Source: Daphnia pulex (taxonomy: Eukaryota > Arthropoda > Branchiopoda > Diplostraca > Daphniidae). Taken from it: DNA of 64,000 nucleotides. The stretch spans positions 4,464,001 to 4,528,000 of the forward strand of contig NC_060027.1 of the NCBI RefSeq assembly GCF_021134715.1. The letters run 5' to 3'. The position numbers were made by a program, and so were the translations under genes. Of the stretch, positions 11,227 through 22,040 are shown one piece after another. The notes under the pieces are model-generated. The model was not told where the DNA came from, searched no databases, and saw only the letters and a program-made list of their open reading frames with translations. Numbering within the stretch: position 1 is the first letter of the stretch; every line of letters begins with the position of its first letter.

Positions 11227-12322
11227 GAAGAAAAATGTCTTGAATCGGACGCTCTGTTTATTGAATTATTAATTTTTGTACATGACAGAAAAATAATAAA
11301 AGCTGATTTAATTTATAATTTTTTATTGATTACAGACATAGGGTTTAACACTGGTTTATGTGGTTTAGGGTATAAATTTGAGGGTTGGTAGGTGTATGAT
11401 TGTGGGGTCTGAAGAATTGGAACTTGAAAGGTATAGGTTTGGTGGGTTTGGAGATTAATTGGTAGGGATATGTTTGTAGGGTTATAAATTAACTGTGTTT
11501 TATCCAAACTCGAAATATCCCCCCTCAAACATCTCCACTTTCCTTAATCCTTTCCCAACCCCGAAAACATGTTTATTATTTGTTTGACATAAGCATCCCA
11601 TATTTGTTTTTGTTGCTTCTTAACTTATAAACGGTAAACTGCATAGTCACGATGACAATTTAACATAATAATGATGCAACTTCGGTAACACGACACCAGC
11701 ATCAAGGAACGGCCAATTGAATTTGATGCAGAAAGATCTTTCTAAGGCATAGGCTGCGCGCAACAACGTACCACAGCGGACAGCAACTACGCGAACATAC
11801 ACGATAAACCTATAACCGAAATGAAATGAATTAATGTTCAACATCAATGGAAATGCTGTCAATGAAAAGACAAATTAATGACACTCTATGTGGTTTTAGT
11901 TAAATCAATTATTCTGAAAACAATATCTGATACTGATAGCTATTGTTGAAACAAAAACCAAGTGTGTGATTTAAACTACAAAAATGAAGATGGAGAAGCT
12001 AAGACTTTAACTGGATGTTAATCCTGCTTTAAAAAAATCAATTACTATCAAGCAGTGAATTCTCATGCGAAGATAACAAAAATGACACAAGTATAGTTAA
12101 ACTACGAAATCTCTCAGTGTCAGTTAGCAAGCTTTTTGAATCAGCCAGACAATTAGAAAGTTGATTGAAATCATTACTTTGGTTGTTCATGTTTCTTCAT
12201 AACACACAGCAGTACAGGTAGCAAGTGGAAGAGGAAGAAGATCCTTTACCAGCTGGCTGAATCAAATCCATGTGTACTTTGGGCAGCCACGACGAAGCTC
12301 AGACCTCACCAGACCGTTTATC

Positions 12323-12354
<32 letters not shown>

Positions 12355-12659
12355 AATTACTATCAGGGACACAGCGTCTCAAATGACGAAAACAAAAATA
12401 CAGAAGTTAAAGTTAACTATACAATCCTTCGGAATAAATTTTGCAAAGGAACCTACAGCTAGCAAGCTTTTCCAAGGAAAACAACTTAAGTTCTACAACA
12501 GAGGCAAGTTAAGACATAGTCACCAACTAACTAAGTCTAACAGTTAAAAAGTTGCACATATTTACCTGATTTGTTCTGAAGTGTTTCTTACAAAACATAT
12601 AGACGGTACAGGAAAAAGAGACGACATCTTGGCAAAATGTTCAGATGCTCAGGCTCTGC
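11227..12659. other. Element interior between inner arms, right part
   Basis: No gene recognised. It holds a GGTTTAGGG/GAGGGTTGGTAGG-like simple stretch (11340-11480), a pure A run of about 27 bases (12324-12350), and two loosely similar segments, 12028-12140 and 12346-12470. These share TCAATTACTATCA, ACAAAAAT, AGTTAA-ACTA and TAGCAAGCTTTT in the same order, suggesting an old tandem duplication. Confidence 0.4.
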
Positions 12660-13420
12660 TCAGAAGTTAATGAATCATATTGACTGCATAATCCTGTCCT
12701 TTTTCTTGAAATGACATACAAGTTCTCATAAAGTCTGTCATTTCAATTTAGAAACCTGTAATTTGGAACCTGTAAATTACAAAAAAATAAGTCACCTTGT
12801 TTATAATTGGTGCCATCAATGTTCTTGATATCCATGATCTAAAAGAATAATAAAACATTTATCAGTACACACTCGAAATTGTCTCTTAAACATTAGATAG
12901 ACGTAAGTGCAGATCAATACTTTTAAAATATATTAGACTGCCCACCAATCAGTTACCTAAGGTTCTCTAGAGGATGGAATGAGAGATTGGTCCATGCTGG
13001 GGTTGGTGATCTAGCAAATCCAAAAGAAACAGCCAAATAATTAAGGTAAAAATCCTAATAAAACATGAGAAGAATCTATGTTTCAGCATGTAATAAAGCT
13101 AGTGTTGGTTGTTACCTGTATCATTTCTATGGCACATTCAGTAGAATACAATGAGTTTGAACAAAATAGTTGACGGTAGGCTGCATGACTTTCATGTTTC
13201 CTCCTGTAAGTTGATGAAAAACATTAAGGTTATTCAACATATACACGGAATAGAACATCACCGACAAGTTACAGACGAAATCACTCGAGTTTACCTATGC
13301 ATTCATTGGTATTACGGCACAAATTGTTGATGTTAGTTAGCGTATCGTCTGTTACGCGACAACTGACACTCTAAGACACACACTCGCAAGTCGCAACGTG
13401 GTCGCCATTTTTTTTTAGAA
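12660..13420 (-). repeat. Arm repeat, copy 3 (right, inverted)
   Basis: On the - strand it runs in the same order as copies 1 and 2. Its outer part (13250-13420) resembles copy 1 most (GGCGACCACGTTGCGACTTG, ACGATACGCTAACTAACATC), whereas its inner part (12670-13010) resembles copy 2 most. Confidence 0.8.
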
Positions 13421-13790
13421 GGTCCAATTGGATTTTGCATCAGCAATTTGAACTAGTTCAAACAAATTTGCTTATTATATTTACACTAGGCTCTGGGGGT
13501 AAACTTTCGTCAACCACTCAGCAATCCGCCATGACATGACATCACTTCATGGCCTAGACGCCTAGATACCAGTTTCTACACGCGTAGTTCAAAAAATGAT
13601 CAGCGCCATCTAATGGTGATGAATTGGTTAAATTTGACCGACCCACCATCTACTGGCGAAAAAGTAAACAGTCACCTATTGCTGAAATTTCGAACTAACC
13701 CTTCCGCATCCGTATGTGCAAAGTTCCTCCCGTACCCGTATACCAAAAAACCTTTACTTTATTTTTACAGAATCCCTAAGGGAAACAAAG
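13421..13790. other. Unpaired insert in right end of element
   Basis: This stretch has no counterpart in the left end. It has CGCCATCTAATGGTGATGAA and CCATCTACTGGCGA, and a TTTATT at 13758-13763 that reads AATAAA on the - strand. No gene is seen. Confidence 0.4.
13758..13763 (-). promoter_or_regulatory. Candidate LARS1 poly(A) signal inside the element
   Basis: AATAAA on the - strand, about 205 bases after the LARS1 stop codon. I find no AATAAA between the stop (13967) and the element border (13906), so this is the nearest canonical signal. Use is inferred. Confidence 0.45.
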
Positions 13791-13966
13791 AAATTTAAAT
13801 TAATACAAAGAAATTAATTAATTTCATTATTATTTCATTATTTAAAATATCGGGGTTATATTGTCGGTGGAGTTCTTCTCTCTTTGGAGTTCTACTGTCA
13901 GCAACCCGATGAAACGTATACGGCACGCAAGTGAGCCCAATTGTTGTATTTTTAAATCCTTGAAAT

Positions 13967-16900
13967 TTACAATGCAACAATATACGTCAAACTTGACCCA
14001 ATGTCAATTTGTACCCCATTTTCCTCGACCGCAACCGTGTTACTTTCAACGTTCACGAAGAATGTACTTGCTTCAGTCAGCTGAACCTTTCCTCTTTCTA
14101 AATCGTCACTCGTAGGAATTTTTCTAGGGCCAAGAATAGGGTCTTGGAAGCGCCAAAGGCTAACGCGTTTGGGATCTAAAATACAGAGTAAGTTGTAAAA
14201 TTGTATTGATTATTTTTATTTCTATTTATTACTGCCAAAATACCTTTAATTTGTTTATGATGTTTAACCAAACGACTGACTAATTTTGCCGGAGTATCAC
14301 CCTGCATTACTGTCAGTTTTACTTCAAACAAACCAGAAAGAGGTTGAGGATTGACGAAGTTGATGGAAACTCCAGGTTGGTGACGGAAAGTAATATGAGG
14401 GGTGCCAGGAACGCAGTCTTCTTTAATCTTCTCATCAGCCGTTGAATCATCAGAATAAAGGACGTTCAAACCCTCTAACTGCTCATACCCAGTCCCGCAT
14501 TCAAATGAATAAAATATACAATCATATGCACACATATTTCGTTTCCTATGTTAACTTACGTCTAACGTTGCGGTGAGATACTCTATGTTCTTCGTAATTA
14601 CTTCTACTTCGTCGAAATCCATGGTTAGATTGAGGGCACGAATGCCGTGCTTGGCAACTTTTTCTTTCGCCACTTGAACAAAAGGCATTACTTTCTTTAG
14701 AGATTTTTTCAATTCTGGTTTCGAGCTTAGTTCAGTTGACAGCCATTTGTTGTCAGGCATAACTCCGTCTTTCTGAAATCAAAACGAAAATAGTGAAATG
14801 AGAAACACACACGCAAGTTATAATTCCAGCTTTTTTTTACGTTAAATCTTTCTTGAAGCAGGGTCAGAATAATTGATTGCCAAGTAGGGTAGCTTTTGGC
14901 TATCCAGATAGTTCCGTGGGTGGGTTTTCCAGTTGGTACATTGACGGCTTTTTTAGCGCCTTTCGACGTAAGTGATGCCAAGTATGCTTTCAGTCGCAAG
15001 CGGAATTCGTGAGCAGCCTGGTCTAAATAAGCGCCCGCGCTGATGAGAACGCTGTCGTATTCAGGAACTGTCGGCCACCGAGATTTCAATATGCTTTCTT
15101 TATGACCAAGCAGTTCCCAAATATGTTCCGCGACGTGCGGACAAATCGGGGAGAGAATAACAGCTTGAGTTTCGATATACTTCAAAATTAGTTTTTTATG
15201 AACGTTGCCCATGCTTATTTCTCTATAGGTGTCACGGATGGCTTGGTATTCAAAGAACCCAGTTCGGAGAGCCTCTGAATAAATTAAAAAGAAAAGTTAG
15301 ATTTTTTAGAATTATAACTTCGGCTCCATTTAACTAAGTACCTTTAAAGAGCATGCGATCGTAATTCTGATTTGTCTCAACGATTTTGAGATTCATTTCA
15401 TTATCAAAAACTTGATCGTTAAACGTGTAATCCGAATCTCTAAGTTGATCCACTGTTGCAAGGCATTCTTTAACCCAATCAATCAAGGTATACAACCTGT
15501 ACAAATAAAAAAGGGTCAACTCGTACGTTAATTCTAATTGCAATATAATATAACGCTACCTCAAAATACCAGCGTCTGCCATTGCTTCAACGAAGTTTGC
15601 GTCTTCCACAGAATCACCCGAATCAGCCAAGGCTAACCTCATACCGTCAGCGCTAAACTTATCAATAGCGTCAGAAAGAGTCAAGAAGTTGCCTGTTGAT
15701 TTTGACATTTTTTCAGAATTGAGCAGCAAGTGACCATTGGCTCGAATGGCTTGAGGCCACCTGGAATATAAAATTTGTAAAACAACAAACATTTATATTG
15801 GTTTACTTATTTTTTCCAGCATATTGTTGATTACCTGTTGGGTTCGTTTGGCCAGATGGCAACATGGTTGTATAGAAAATAGGTCAAATGGTTGGGAACC
15901 AAGTCCTTGCCTGATACGCGCAAGTCTACAGGATACCAAAAATTGAATTCTTTCTTCAAAGTACTCAATTTCTCTTGAGGAATCGTAGTCTTGGGTAGGG
16001 ATGCTTCTTTGAAGAAAATGTAATCCCAGACCTCGGGTGTCATTTGATCGGCTTTGATCCCCAAGGCGTTTTCTCCTGAAATGTAACATCATTACGAAAT
16101 AAAAAAATGTTTTAACTAAGGTTGGATGTTTATAGATATTTGATAATGTACCTCTTCCATCAAAAGTATTTCCTTGCAACAAATGCGCGACCGTATAGTA
16201 CGCCATATAAATGGTGGAATCTGAAAGCGATTCTATTAGCCATTTTTCATCCCAAGGCAACTTCGAGCCAAGACCATAAGTTCGCGAGCACGCATGCTCT
16301 TTAAGCCAATCTAGGGTGGCAGTAAAGTTTTTACGAACTTCGTCGTGATAGGTTTCAGTTTTCGCCAAAGCTTCTGTAGTGCGTTCCCTCCAAACTCCCT
16401 TTCCGTAATCGAGATACCATTGGTCACAGAGAGCAACCACGCACTCGTCACCTGATCTATATGTCCAATATTTTGCATTAATATAACACGACAGAATAAA
16501 TATGTGAAAGAACATTACACACCTTGAAATGATCGTTTTCTCTGGTTCCATGTAAACAACTGCTTGCGCTGCTTCAATCATTTCCTTCTGAATCACTTTT
16601 TTGACATCTTGCACTTTCTTGCCCTGATGAGGTCCAACAAGGAGAACGCCATCGTAGAACCCTAAAACTCAAAATTAGATCTATTTCTAACTTTCGTTAA
16701 TGAAAATTATTATACCTTTCAAATAAACAAGTTCTTTAGCCTCTTGGAGTTTATCTCTGTCATTTTGACTCTGGATTTTGAAGCGATCGCATGCATAAAC
16801 TGCACTCAGATTCCCCAGTTCAGGAACTTCTACAATTGGAACAGGCTCAAATGGTAAAACCATTTCATCCTTGATTCCGTATTTTTCTCTGTAAATAATT

Positions 16901-18507
16901 TTAAAAATCCGAAAAATGTTTAGAAAAATGTGGAAGACTGACGAACAGGAAACTTGTAAATACCTTAAGGGAGCTTTGTTTTTCAGATCCCGCAGAGCCG
17001 CATAATCATCTGGAGAATCAGAAGGAACACTGGTTACAATACCAGTTCCTTTATCTTCTTTGATTGTCAACATAGGCAAAGTGTAAATCGGAGAGAAACT
17101 AGCCAAGGGAGACTGTAATGCCGCACCCAGTATTTGCTATAAAAAAGGGGTAAGATATAACAAAATGTAATGGTGAAAACAACAATATAACGTTAGACTT
17201 ACTTCGCCCTTGATTGTGGCTAAAACCACAACTGTTCCCACGTCAGCTGTCATTTTCTGGAACGACATGTTCAAAGCTGCTCGGTAGGTGCAAACAAAAA
17301 TCTCATTGGATTTTGTTTCAAAGACAATATAATCCATGTCAGGTCGCAACCAGCAATTGGTTTGACCATACATTGTTTCCGGTCGAAGAGTAGCAGCTAC
17401 CAAATAAATGGATTTCTTATTAAAAGGCCTGAAAATGAAAATACCAATTAGATGCATATAAAATAGAAAGAAGGAATTGGCAATCATTGTTAGCAACTTA
17501 CTGCAAGACACTGGGTAATGGATCCAACACTTTCATTTTGATTAGTGTGTATTCCATAGGACCAACACCTTCTCCCGATGCCCGGTCGTGATCCATGCAT
17601 GGTTGGTCGTCCTTGGGTGAAAAAATGGTGTACCTTTCACCAAACTGGATGTGACCACGATCTTTTAAACGCAAAAACTGCCAACGAACAAAGCTATCGT
17701 AAAAAGGATTTACGTCTGTCGTAATAAACGACCGTCGCCAATCAACCTAAGAAAAATACCGATTTAATCAACAATTTAAACACTGGAATTGAAGGAACTC
17801 ACGTGCAAGCCTAACTTCATCAAATCTCTTTTAGCTAACGGAGGGAAAAATTTAAGCCAGTATTCTGCATTAGCGAAGGGCTTGATTTCCTCATCATTTA
17901 AGCCAAGACTTTGCATAATTTGCCATTGGTATTTGGCTGTGCCTGATTTAGCAACAGCCTTGCTTTTTTTGCCTATGACAAAAATAAATAATTTAGTCAT
18001 TATTAACTACTAATTTACACAAATTTATAATAAGGAAGATACCCTTGGATTTATCCTTAGGAATTGAATTATCCTGAACTTCCTCTACTACTTCTTCCAC
18101 ATGTTCCGGAAACTTTGGTGGGAATCCAAACTGTTCCATCTCTCGTTTCAGTTTATCTGCACATGCCTGAAAAAATTTCATTAAACAACTTGATTTGTGA
18201 TTTCAATAGATTTTAAGTTTACCTTAATTGGCATTCCTGTGCAATGAAATCCAAATGGATACAAACATTTTTTCCCCTTCAATCGCTGATAGCCCACAGC
18301 TAGATCACACTTCATTAGTGTAAAAGTATGTCCTAAATGCAACAGCCCGTTCATGTAAGGATATGGAAAGTTAACAAAGAATTTTTCAGCAGTTTCATCT
18401 TCAGGTGCATCTTCTTCAAATATCTTGTCATTTTCCCATTTTTCTTGAATCACTCTCTCAAGATCCAGAAGAAAATCAACCTTGAATCGCCCCTTTCTCT
18501 CAGTCAT
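13967..18507 (-). CDS. LARS1: Leucine-tRNA ligase, cytoplasmic, multi-exon
   Basis: Charges tRNA-Leu with leucine in the cytosol and in animals is also a leucine sensor for TORC1. The start is [19 protein letters not shown]. The class I HIGH-type signature is [13 protein letters not shown] (about residues 50-62), with the CP1 editing domain over about 17700-16700. KMSKS lies in [17 protein letters not shown] (about 15690), followed by the anticodon-binding domain ([18 protein letters not shown]). The C-terminal extension has [19 protein letters not shown], then after a last intron (14260-14176) [19 protein letters not shown] and the end SSLTYIVAL. About fifteen introns. Whole and intact as far as read; only about 50 bases separate its stop from the inserted element. 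Confidence 0.96.
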
Positions 18508-19489
18508 ATCTAATATAAATCAAATAAATACAATATTATAGACACTGAAAATCAGAAATAACCTGAGGTATTTTACTGATTGAAAAAGAAGAAAATCCAA
18601 GAAGTTATCAAGCGATGACTTTTACGTCCGGCAAGCAGACGACAGAATATTCAATTGGGAAACGCAAGTCTTGCCTTGCCTCAGCAATTCACGATTATCT
18701 GATTGACCGATTACACGTGTGCAACACGCTCTAGCGGCTATATAAAAAGGCCAGGAATCTCGTTTTATTTATGTGCACATTACATGCATGTTATTTTTTC
18801 TTTAATTAATTACATATTTATAACATACATGAATGGGGATTCGGCGAAAAAAGAAATTCGAAATCGCAAATTAAAATCCCTTCCTCAACGTTCAGCGATT
18901 TAATTATAATAAAGACGGAAAAGGGGCGAAAGCCTAAAGTAGCGCAAATGCGCAACCAGCAACGTCTGATAGCATCTCAATTGGTTTGAAAATGGTTCCA
19001 ATTTCCAAATGATCTTTGCACGAAAAGCTTTATCTGTACAAATTGAATGGCAAGCTTTTTATTTTTATTTCAAATCGCGCATTTCGAAGAGAACGAAACT
19101 TTCATATTTCCAAATCTTTCCCCGATAGGTATCTCACAAACAATAATTAAATTAATTCCTATCTTTGCAGCATTAGAATCGAATCGCCTTGCGATTTTGC
19201 ATAAAGTAGAGCTGTTCCACAATTTTTTGAGTCACTTTCTGGGTTCCTTTTTAAAACACCGGCTTCCTAATAAAAAAAAAAGTTTTTTCTTTAGGCCTAT
19301 CACTTAAGTGCTTGAAAATTTTTTCCGGGTTCCGTTTCCCGCGTCCCACTGTTTAGTAACCACTTACTTTAAAAGTATTAGTGGAAGAGAATAAAGGGGG
19401 AGGTTTTTGTATTCTTTCGAAGCCTCAGAAACGCGATCATTCATTGCGCTTAAATTTTCAACGGTTTTAGATCTATTTTATAGGTGGAA
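18508..19489. other. Spacer between divergent LARS1 and PSPH
   Basis: Holds the two 5' UTRs and promoters. A TTTTATAG acceptor just before the PSPH start hints at a 5' UTR intron for PSPH. No gene is recognised; the small ORFs here are AT-rich and unlike any family I know. Confidence 0.5.
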
Positions 19490-20428
19490 ATGAGCACAAA
19501 ACAAGCCGTTATTACATTGCTTAAACAAGCTGATGCAGTTTGCTTTGATGTTGATTCTACTGTGTGTATTGGAGAAGGAATTGATGACTTAGCACTCTGT
19601 TGTGGAAAAGGACAACAAGTGAAGGAAATGTAAACACAACTAAATTGCTTATCTTTTCAATTTTGAGTTTGTAGCTATTTTCTATACATATTTTATGATA
19701 GGACAAGCAAAGCTATGTCCGGAAACGTGGATTTTAGAGAAGCCCTTAAACTAAGACTTGTATATTAATTCATGTTAATTAAAATTTTATTACATAATAC
19801 TTTAAATGATTATATTGTCTTATTAGAACCTGATTCAACCTCACTATGATCAAGTAGTGCAAATTGCCAAAGAACAACATCTCAAGATAACCCCTCATTT
19901 AGAGTAAAAGCAGTTTTTACTTAATATTTCCATGAATTTTATTTGATCAGTAATTTTATTTTTAGAACTTTAATAAAGACCCTTCATGTTCTAAACAAAA
20001 AACCATATTTAATATCTGGTGGATTTGAATCTTTGATACAACCAGTTGCAGATCACCTTGGAATTCCCAAAGAAAACATTTATGCTAATAAGCTTAAATT
20101 TTATCATGATGGAACCTATGCTGGATTTGATGAAGATCAACCAACTTCCAGATCAGGAGGAAAAAGCAAAGTGATTCAAACAATTAGGGAAAAATTTGGC
20201 CATTCAATTATTGTGATGATAGGTGATGGGATAACGGACTTGGAAGCATGCCCACCTGCTGATGCATTCATTGGTATAATCTAAAAAGAATGTTTTGTTA
20301 TTCTATACCTACAAGTCCTTATTTTGGTAATAGGATATGGAGGCAATGTCGCGCGAGAGGTTGTTAAAGCTAATGCTGCATGGTTTGTTACAGATTTTCA
20401 AGATTTGATAAATGTTCTTACAGATTAA
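19490..20428 (+). CDS. PSPH: Phosphoserine phosphatase
   Basis: HAD-family enzyme that removes the phosphate from O-phosphoserine, the last step of serine synthesis. The start is MSTKQAVITLLKQADAVCFD. The nucleophile motif is DVDST (residues 20-24) with a cap start (VCIGEGIDDLA), then SGNVDFREALKLRL, LNKKPYLISGGFESLIQPVA (motif II Ser), GGKSKVIQ (motif III Lys) and MIGDGITDLEACPPADAFIG (motif IV). The end is WFVTDFQDLINVLTD. Length is about 220 residues, as usual. Four short introns. The start was chosen because it gives the family N-terminus. Divergent from LARS1 and convergent with TOMM22. Confidence 0.95.
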
Positions 20429-20853
20429 CATTGTCTACGAAAATTGTCGTCTTCTTTGAACTATTTGTTATTGATCTAATAATGCAGTTACTGATTGCAC
20501 TGGATGATAACCTAGTAATATACATCGATTACAAATTTCCGTTACCGCTATTTATTCATCTTCGAGTCGTTCGTTCTTTTTCAGGGGCCATCAATGTAAA
20601 ACAAAAAAATATGTTTTAAGTAAATTGCCATTAGAAATACTAAACTAGACAAACTTCTTTTTACAACTATTAACTGACTGTTAGGCCTACAAAAAAATTA
20701 AAAAAATAGGCTAGTATAATGTGTGTGGAAGGGAGAACTAGAAAAACTTTTGTGGCTCTTGAGACAAATAAATTTTTTAAATGTCATTAGTTGTAATTTA
20801 TCAAGCCAGTTACATAAAAAAAGACTACGGCGAACGAAGAATCTGACGAGATC

Positions 20854-21604
20854 TTAACGGATAGGTGATGGAACTGGTGCCATTCCTGGATGAGGACTGC
20901 CTCCTGACATGGCAGCACCAGGGCCCAACAATATCTTTTAAATTTCAGTAATATCAATATCAATTGGATAAGAGTATAAATTGTGTTTTTCACAAATATA
21001 CCTGTCGTTGCTGTTGTTTCTGCATTTCTTCCATTTGTGCCCTTTCAACTTCAAATATAATTGGAGCAAAGAGGATTGCAGATGTGCTGAATATAACCCA
21101 TGAAGCAGAACGAGCAAAGGAATAAAAACCTTAATAAGAAAAAAATGTTAAAAGGCTGTAGTTAACAGACAAACATAATTAACAAATAAACCATGTAGAT
21201 CAATTTTTTCATTAATTGGTGTACACACCTTTAGCAGATGAAAATGTACCATAAAAGAGTTTAGCAGTTGCAACTTGTAAACATGTTGGAAACATTTCTG
21301 TCAGACCAACCAATCTTTCGAGTACTGTTTCATCAAAATCCTGAAATAAAAACATAACAGTGAATGATGATTTTTACATTACAGAACTGTTCTTATTTAC
21401 ATCATCATCTTCGTCGTCTGAGTCTGCTTCGTCTAATGCTTTTGATGACGACAAGGCAACGACAGAGGCATCAGCCGATTCAGAGTTTGGTCGTTCAGGG
21501 GCACGTGCCGGACTAGACGCGTTTTCTTTGGGTTCTTCTTCTTCATCGTTGATACTATTAATAATCTCGACACTGAGATCGTCAATTTCTTCTATAGTTG
21601 CCAT
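20854..21604 (-). CDS. TOMM22: Mitochondrial import receptor subunit TOM22
   Basis: Central receptor of the outer-membrane TOM complex. The start is MATIEEIDDLSVEIINSIND, with an acidic N-terminal cytosolic domain rich in Glu, Asp and Ser (residues 1-68) typical of presequence binding. It continues after an intron with DFDETVLERLVGLTEMFPTC, then FYSFARSASWVIFSTSAIL, the single membrane anchor, then EVERAQMEEMQKQQQRQ and a Gly/Pro/Met-rich intermembrane-space tail ending MAPVPSPIR. Four exons. The 437 bases to the DDX24 start suggest a shared promoter region. Confidence 0.92.
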
Positions 21605-22040
21605 TCTTACAAATTCAACAAATTCTTACACGTTTTTGTATTACACTACTTGATTTTGGCAATGGAAATGTTTCCAGATTACACCGCTGACCAACTGTAT
21701 CAGTGTATCACGGAAGAGACGACATTATCGTCTGCTAAGTATTAATGACAGAGAAGCCTGAGGCACCGGGCAACCGGCTGTAGCCTGATAATGAGAAAAT
21801 AATTTTTATGACAACTATCTACAATAAAAAATAAATTATTGTGATTTTTTGTAGATACGTGAGTTTCTAAAAATTAACATATTTACTTTTAAGATAGTAT
21901 ACAGATTTGTATATGATGGCAACGCCACGAAGCTAAAATCGTCTGCACAATTCATGTTGGTTGTGGGTTCGTCAAGCTGACACGTGTTTTTTAAGTCAAA
22001 TTATTGTTGTCAGTTCAGCACTTGTGCTTTTTATTCCATC

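Larger units (their letters stand above)
4388..13906. mobile_element. Large non-autonomous DNA transposon or fold-back composite with inverted ends
   Basis: The block is flanked by the same 10 bases, CGATGAAACG, at 4378-4387 and 13907-13916, in direct orientation as expected for a target-site duplication. Its two ends are inverted: left GACCGTAGAACTCCAAA (4396 on) matches right GACAGTAGAACTCCAAA read on the - strand, and similarity continues through CTCCACCGACAAT. After unlike inserts it resumes over about 600 bases (left 4650-5285, right 13420-12660). No transposase-like ORF is visible, so it is non-autonomous or decayed. A 9-11 base duplication, long inverted ends and captured host gene pieces fit Mutator-like (Pack-MULE) elements best. 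If the duplication is really 8 bases, hAT or P families are alternatives. Contents are listed separately. Confidence 0.65.

Noticed and set aside
11313-11528. 71-codon Pro/Tyr/Gln-rich frame on -
   Set aside because: Arises from a GGTTTAGGG-like simple stretch; not a cuticle or structural protein gene with signal peptide or promoter.
4388-13906. CRISPR array or bacterial mobile element
   Set aside because: The repeats are long, few and inverted or tandem rather than short and evenly spaced, and all neighbours are spliced animal genes.
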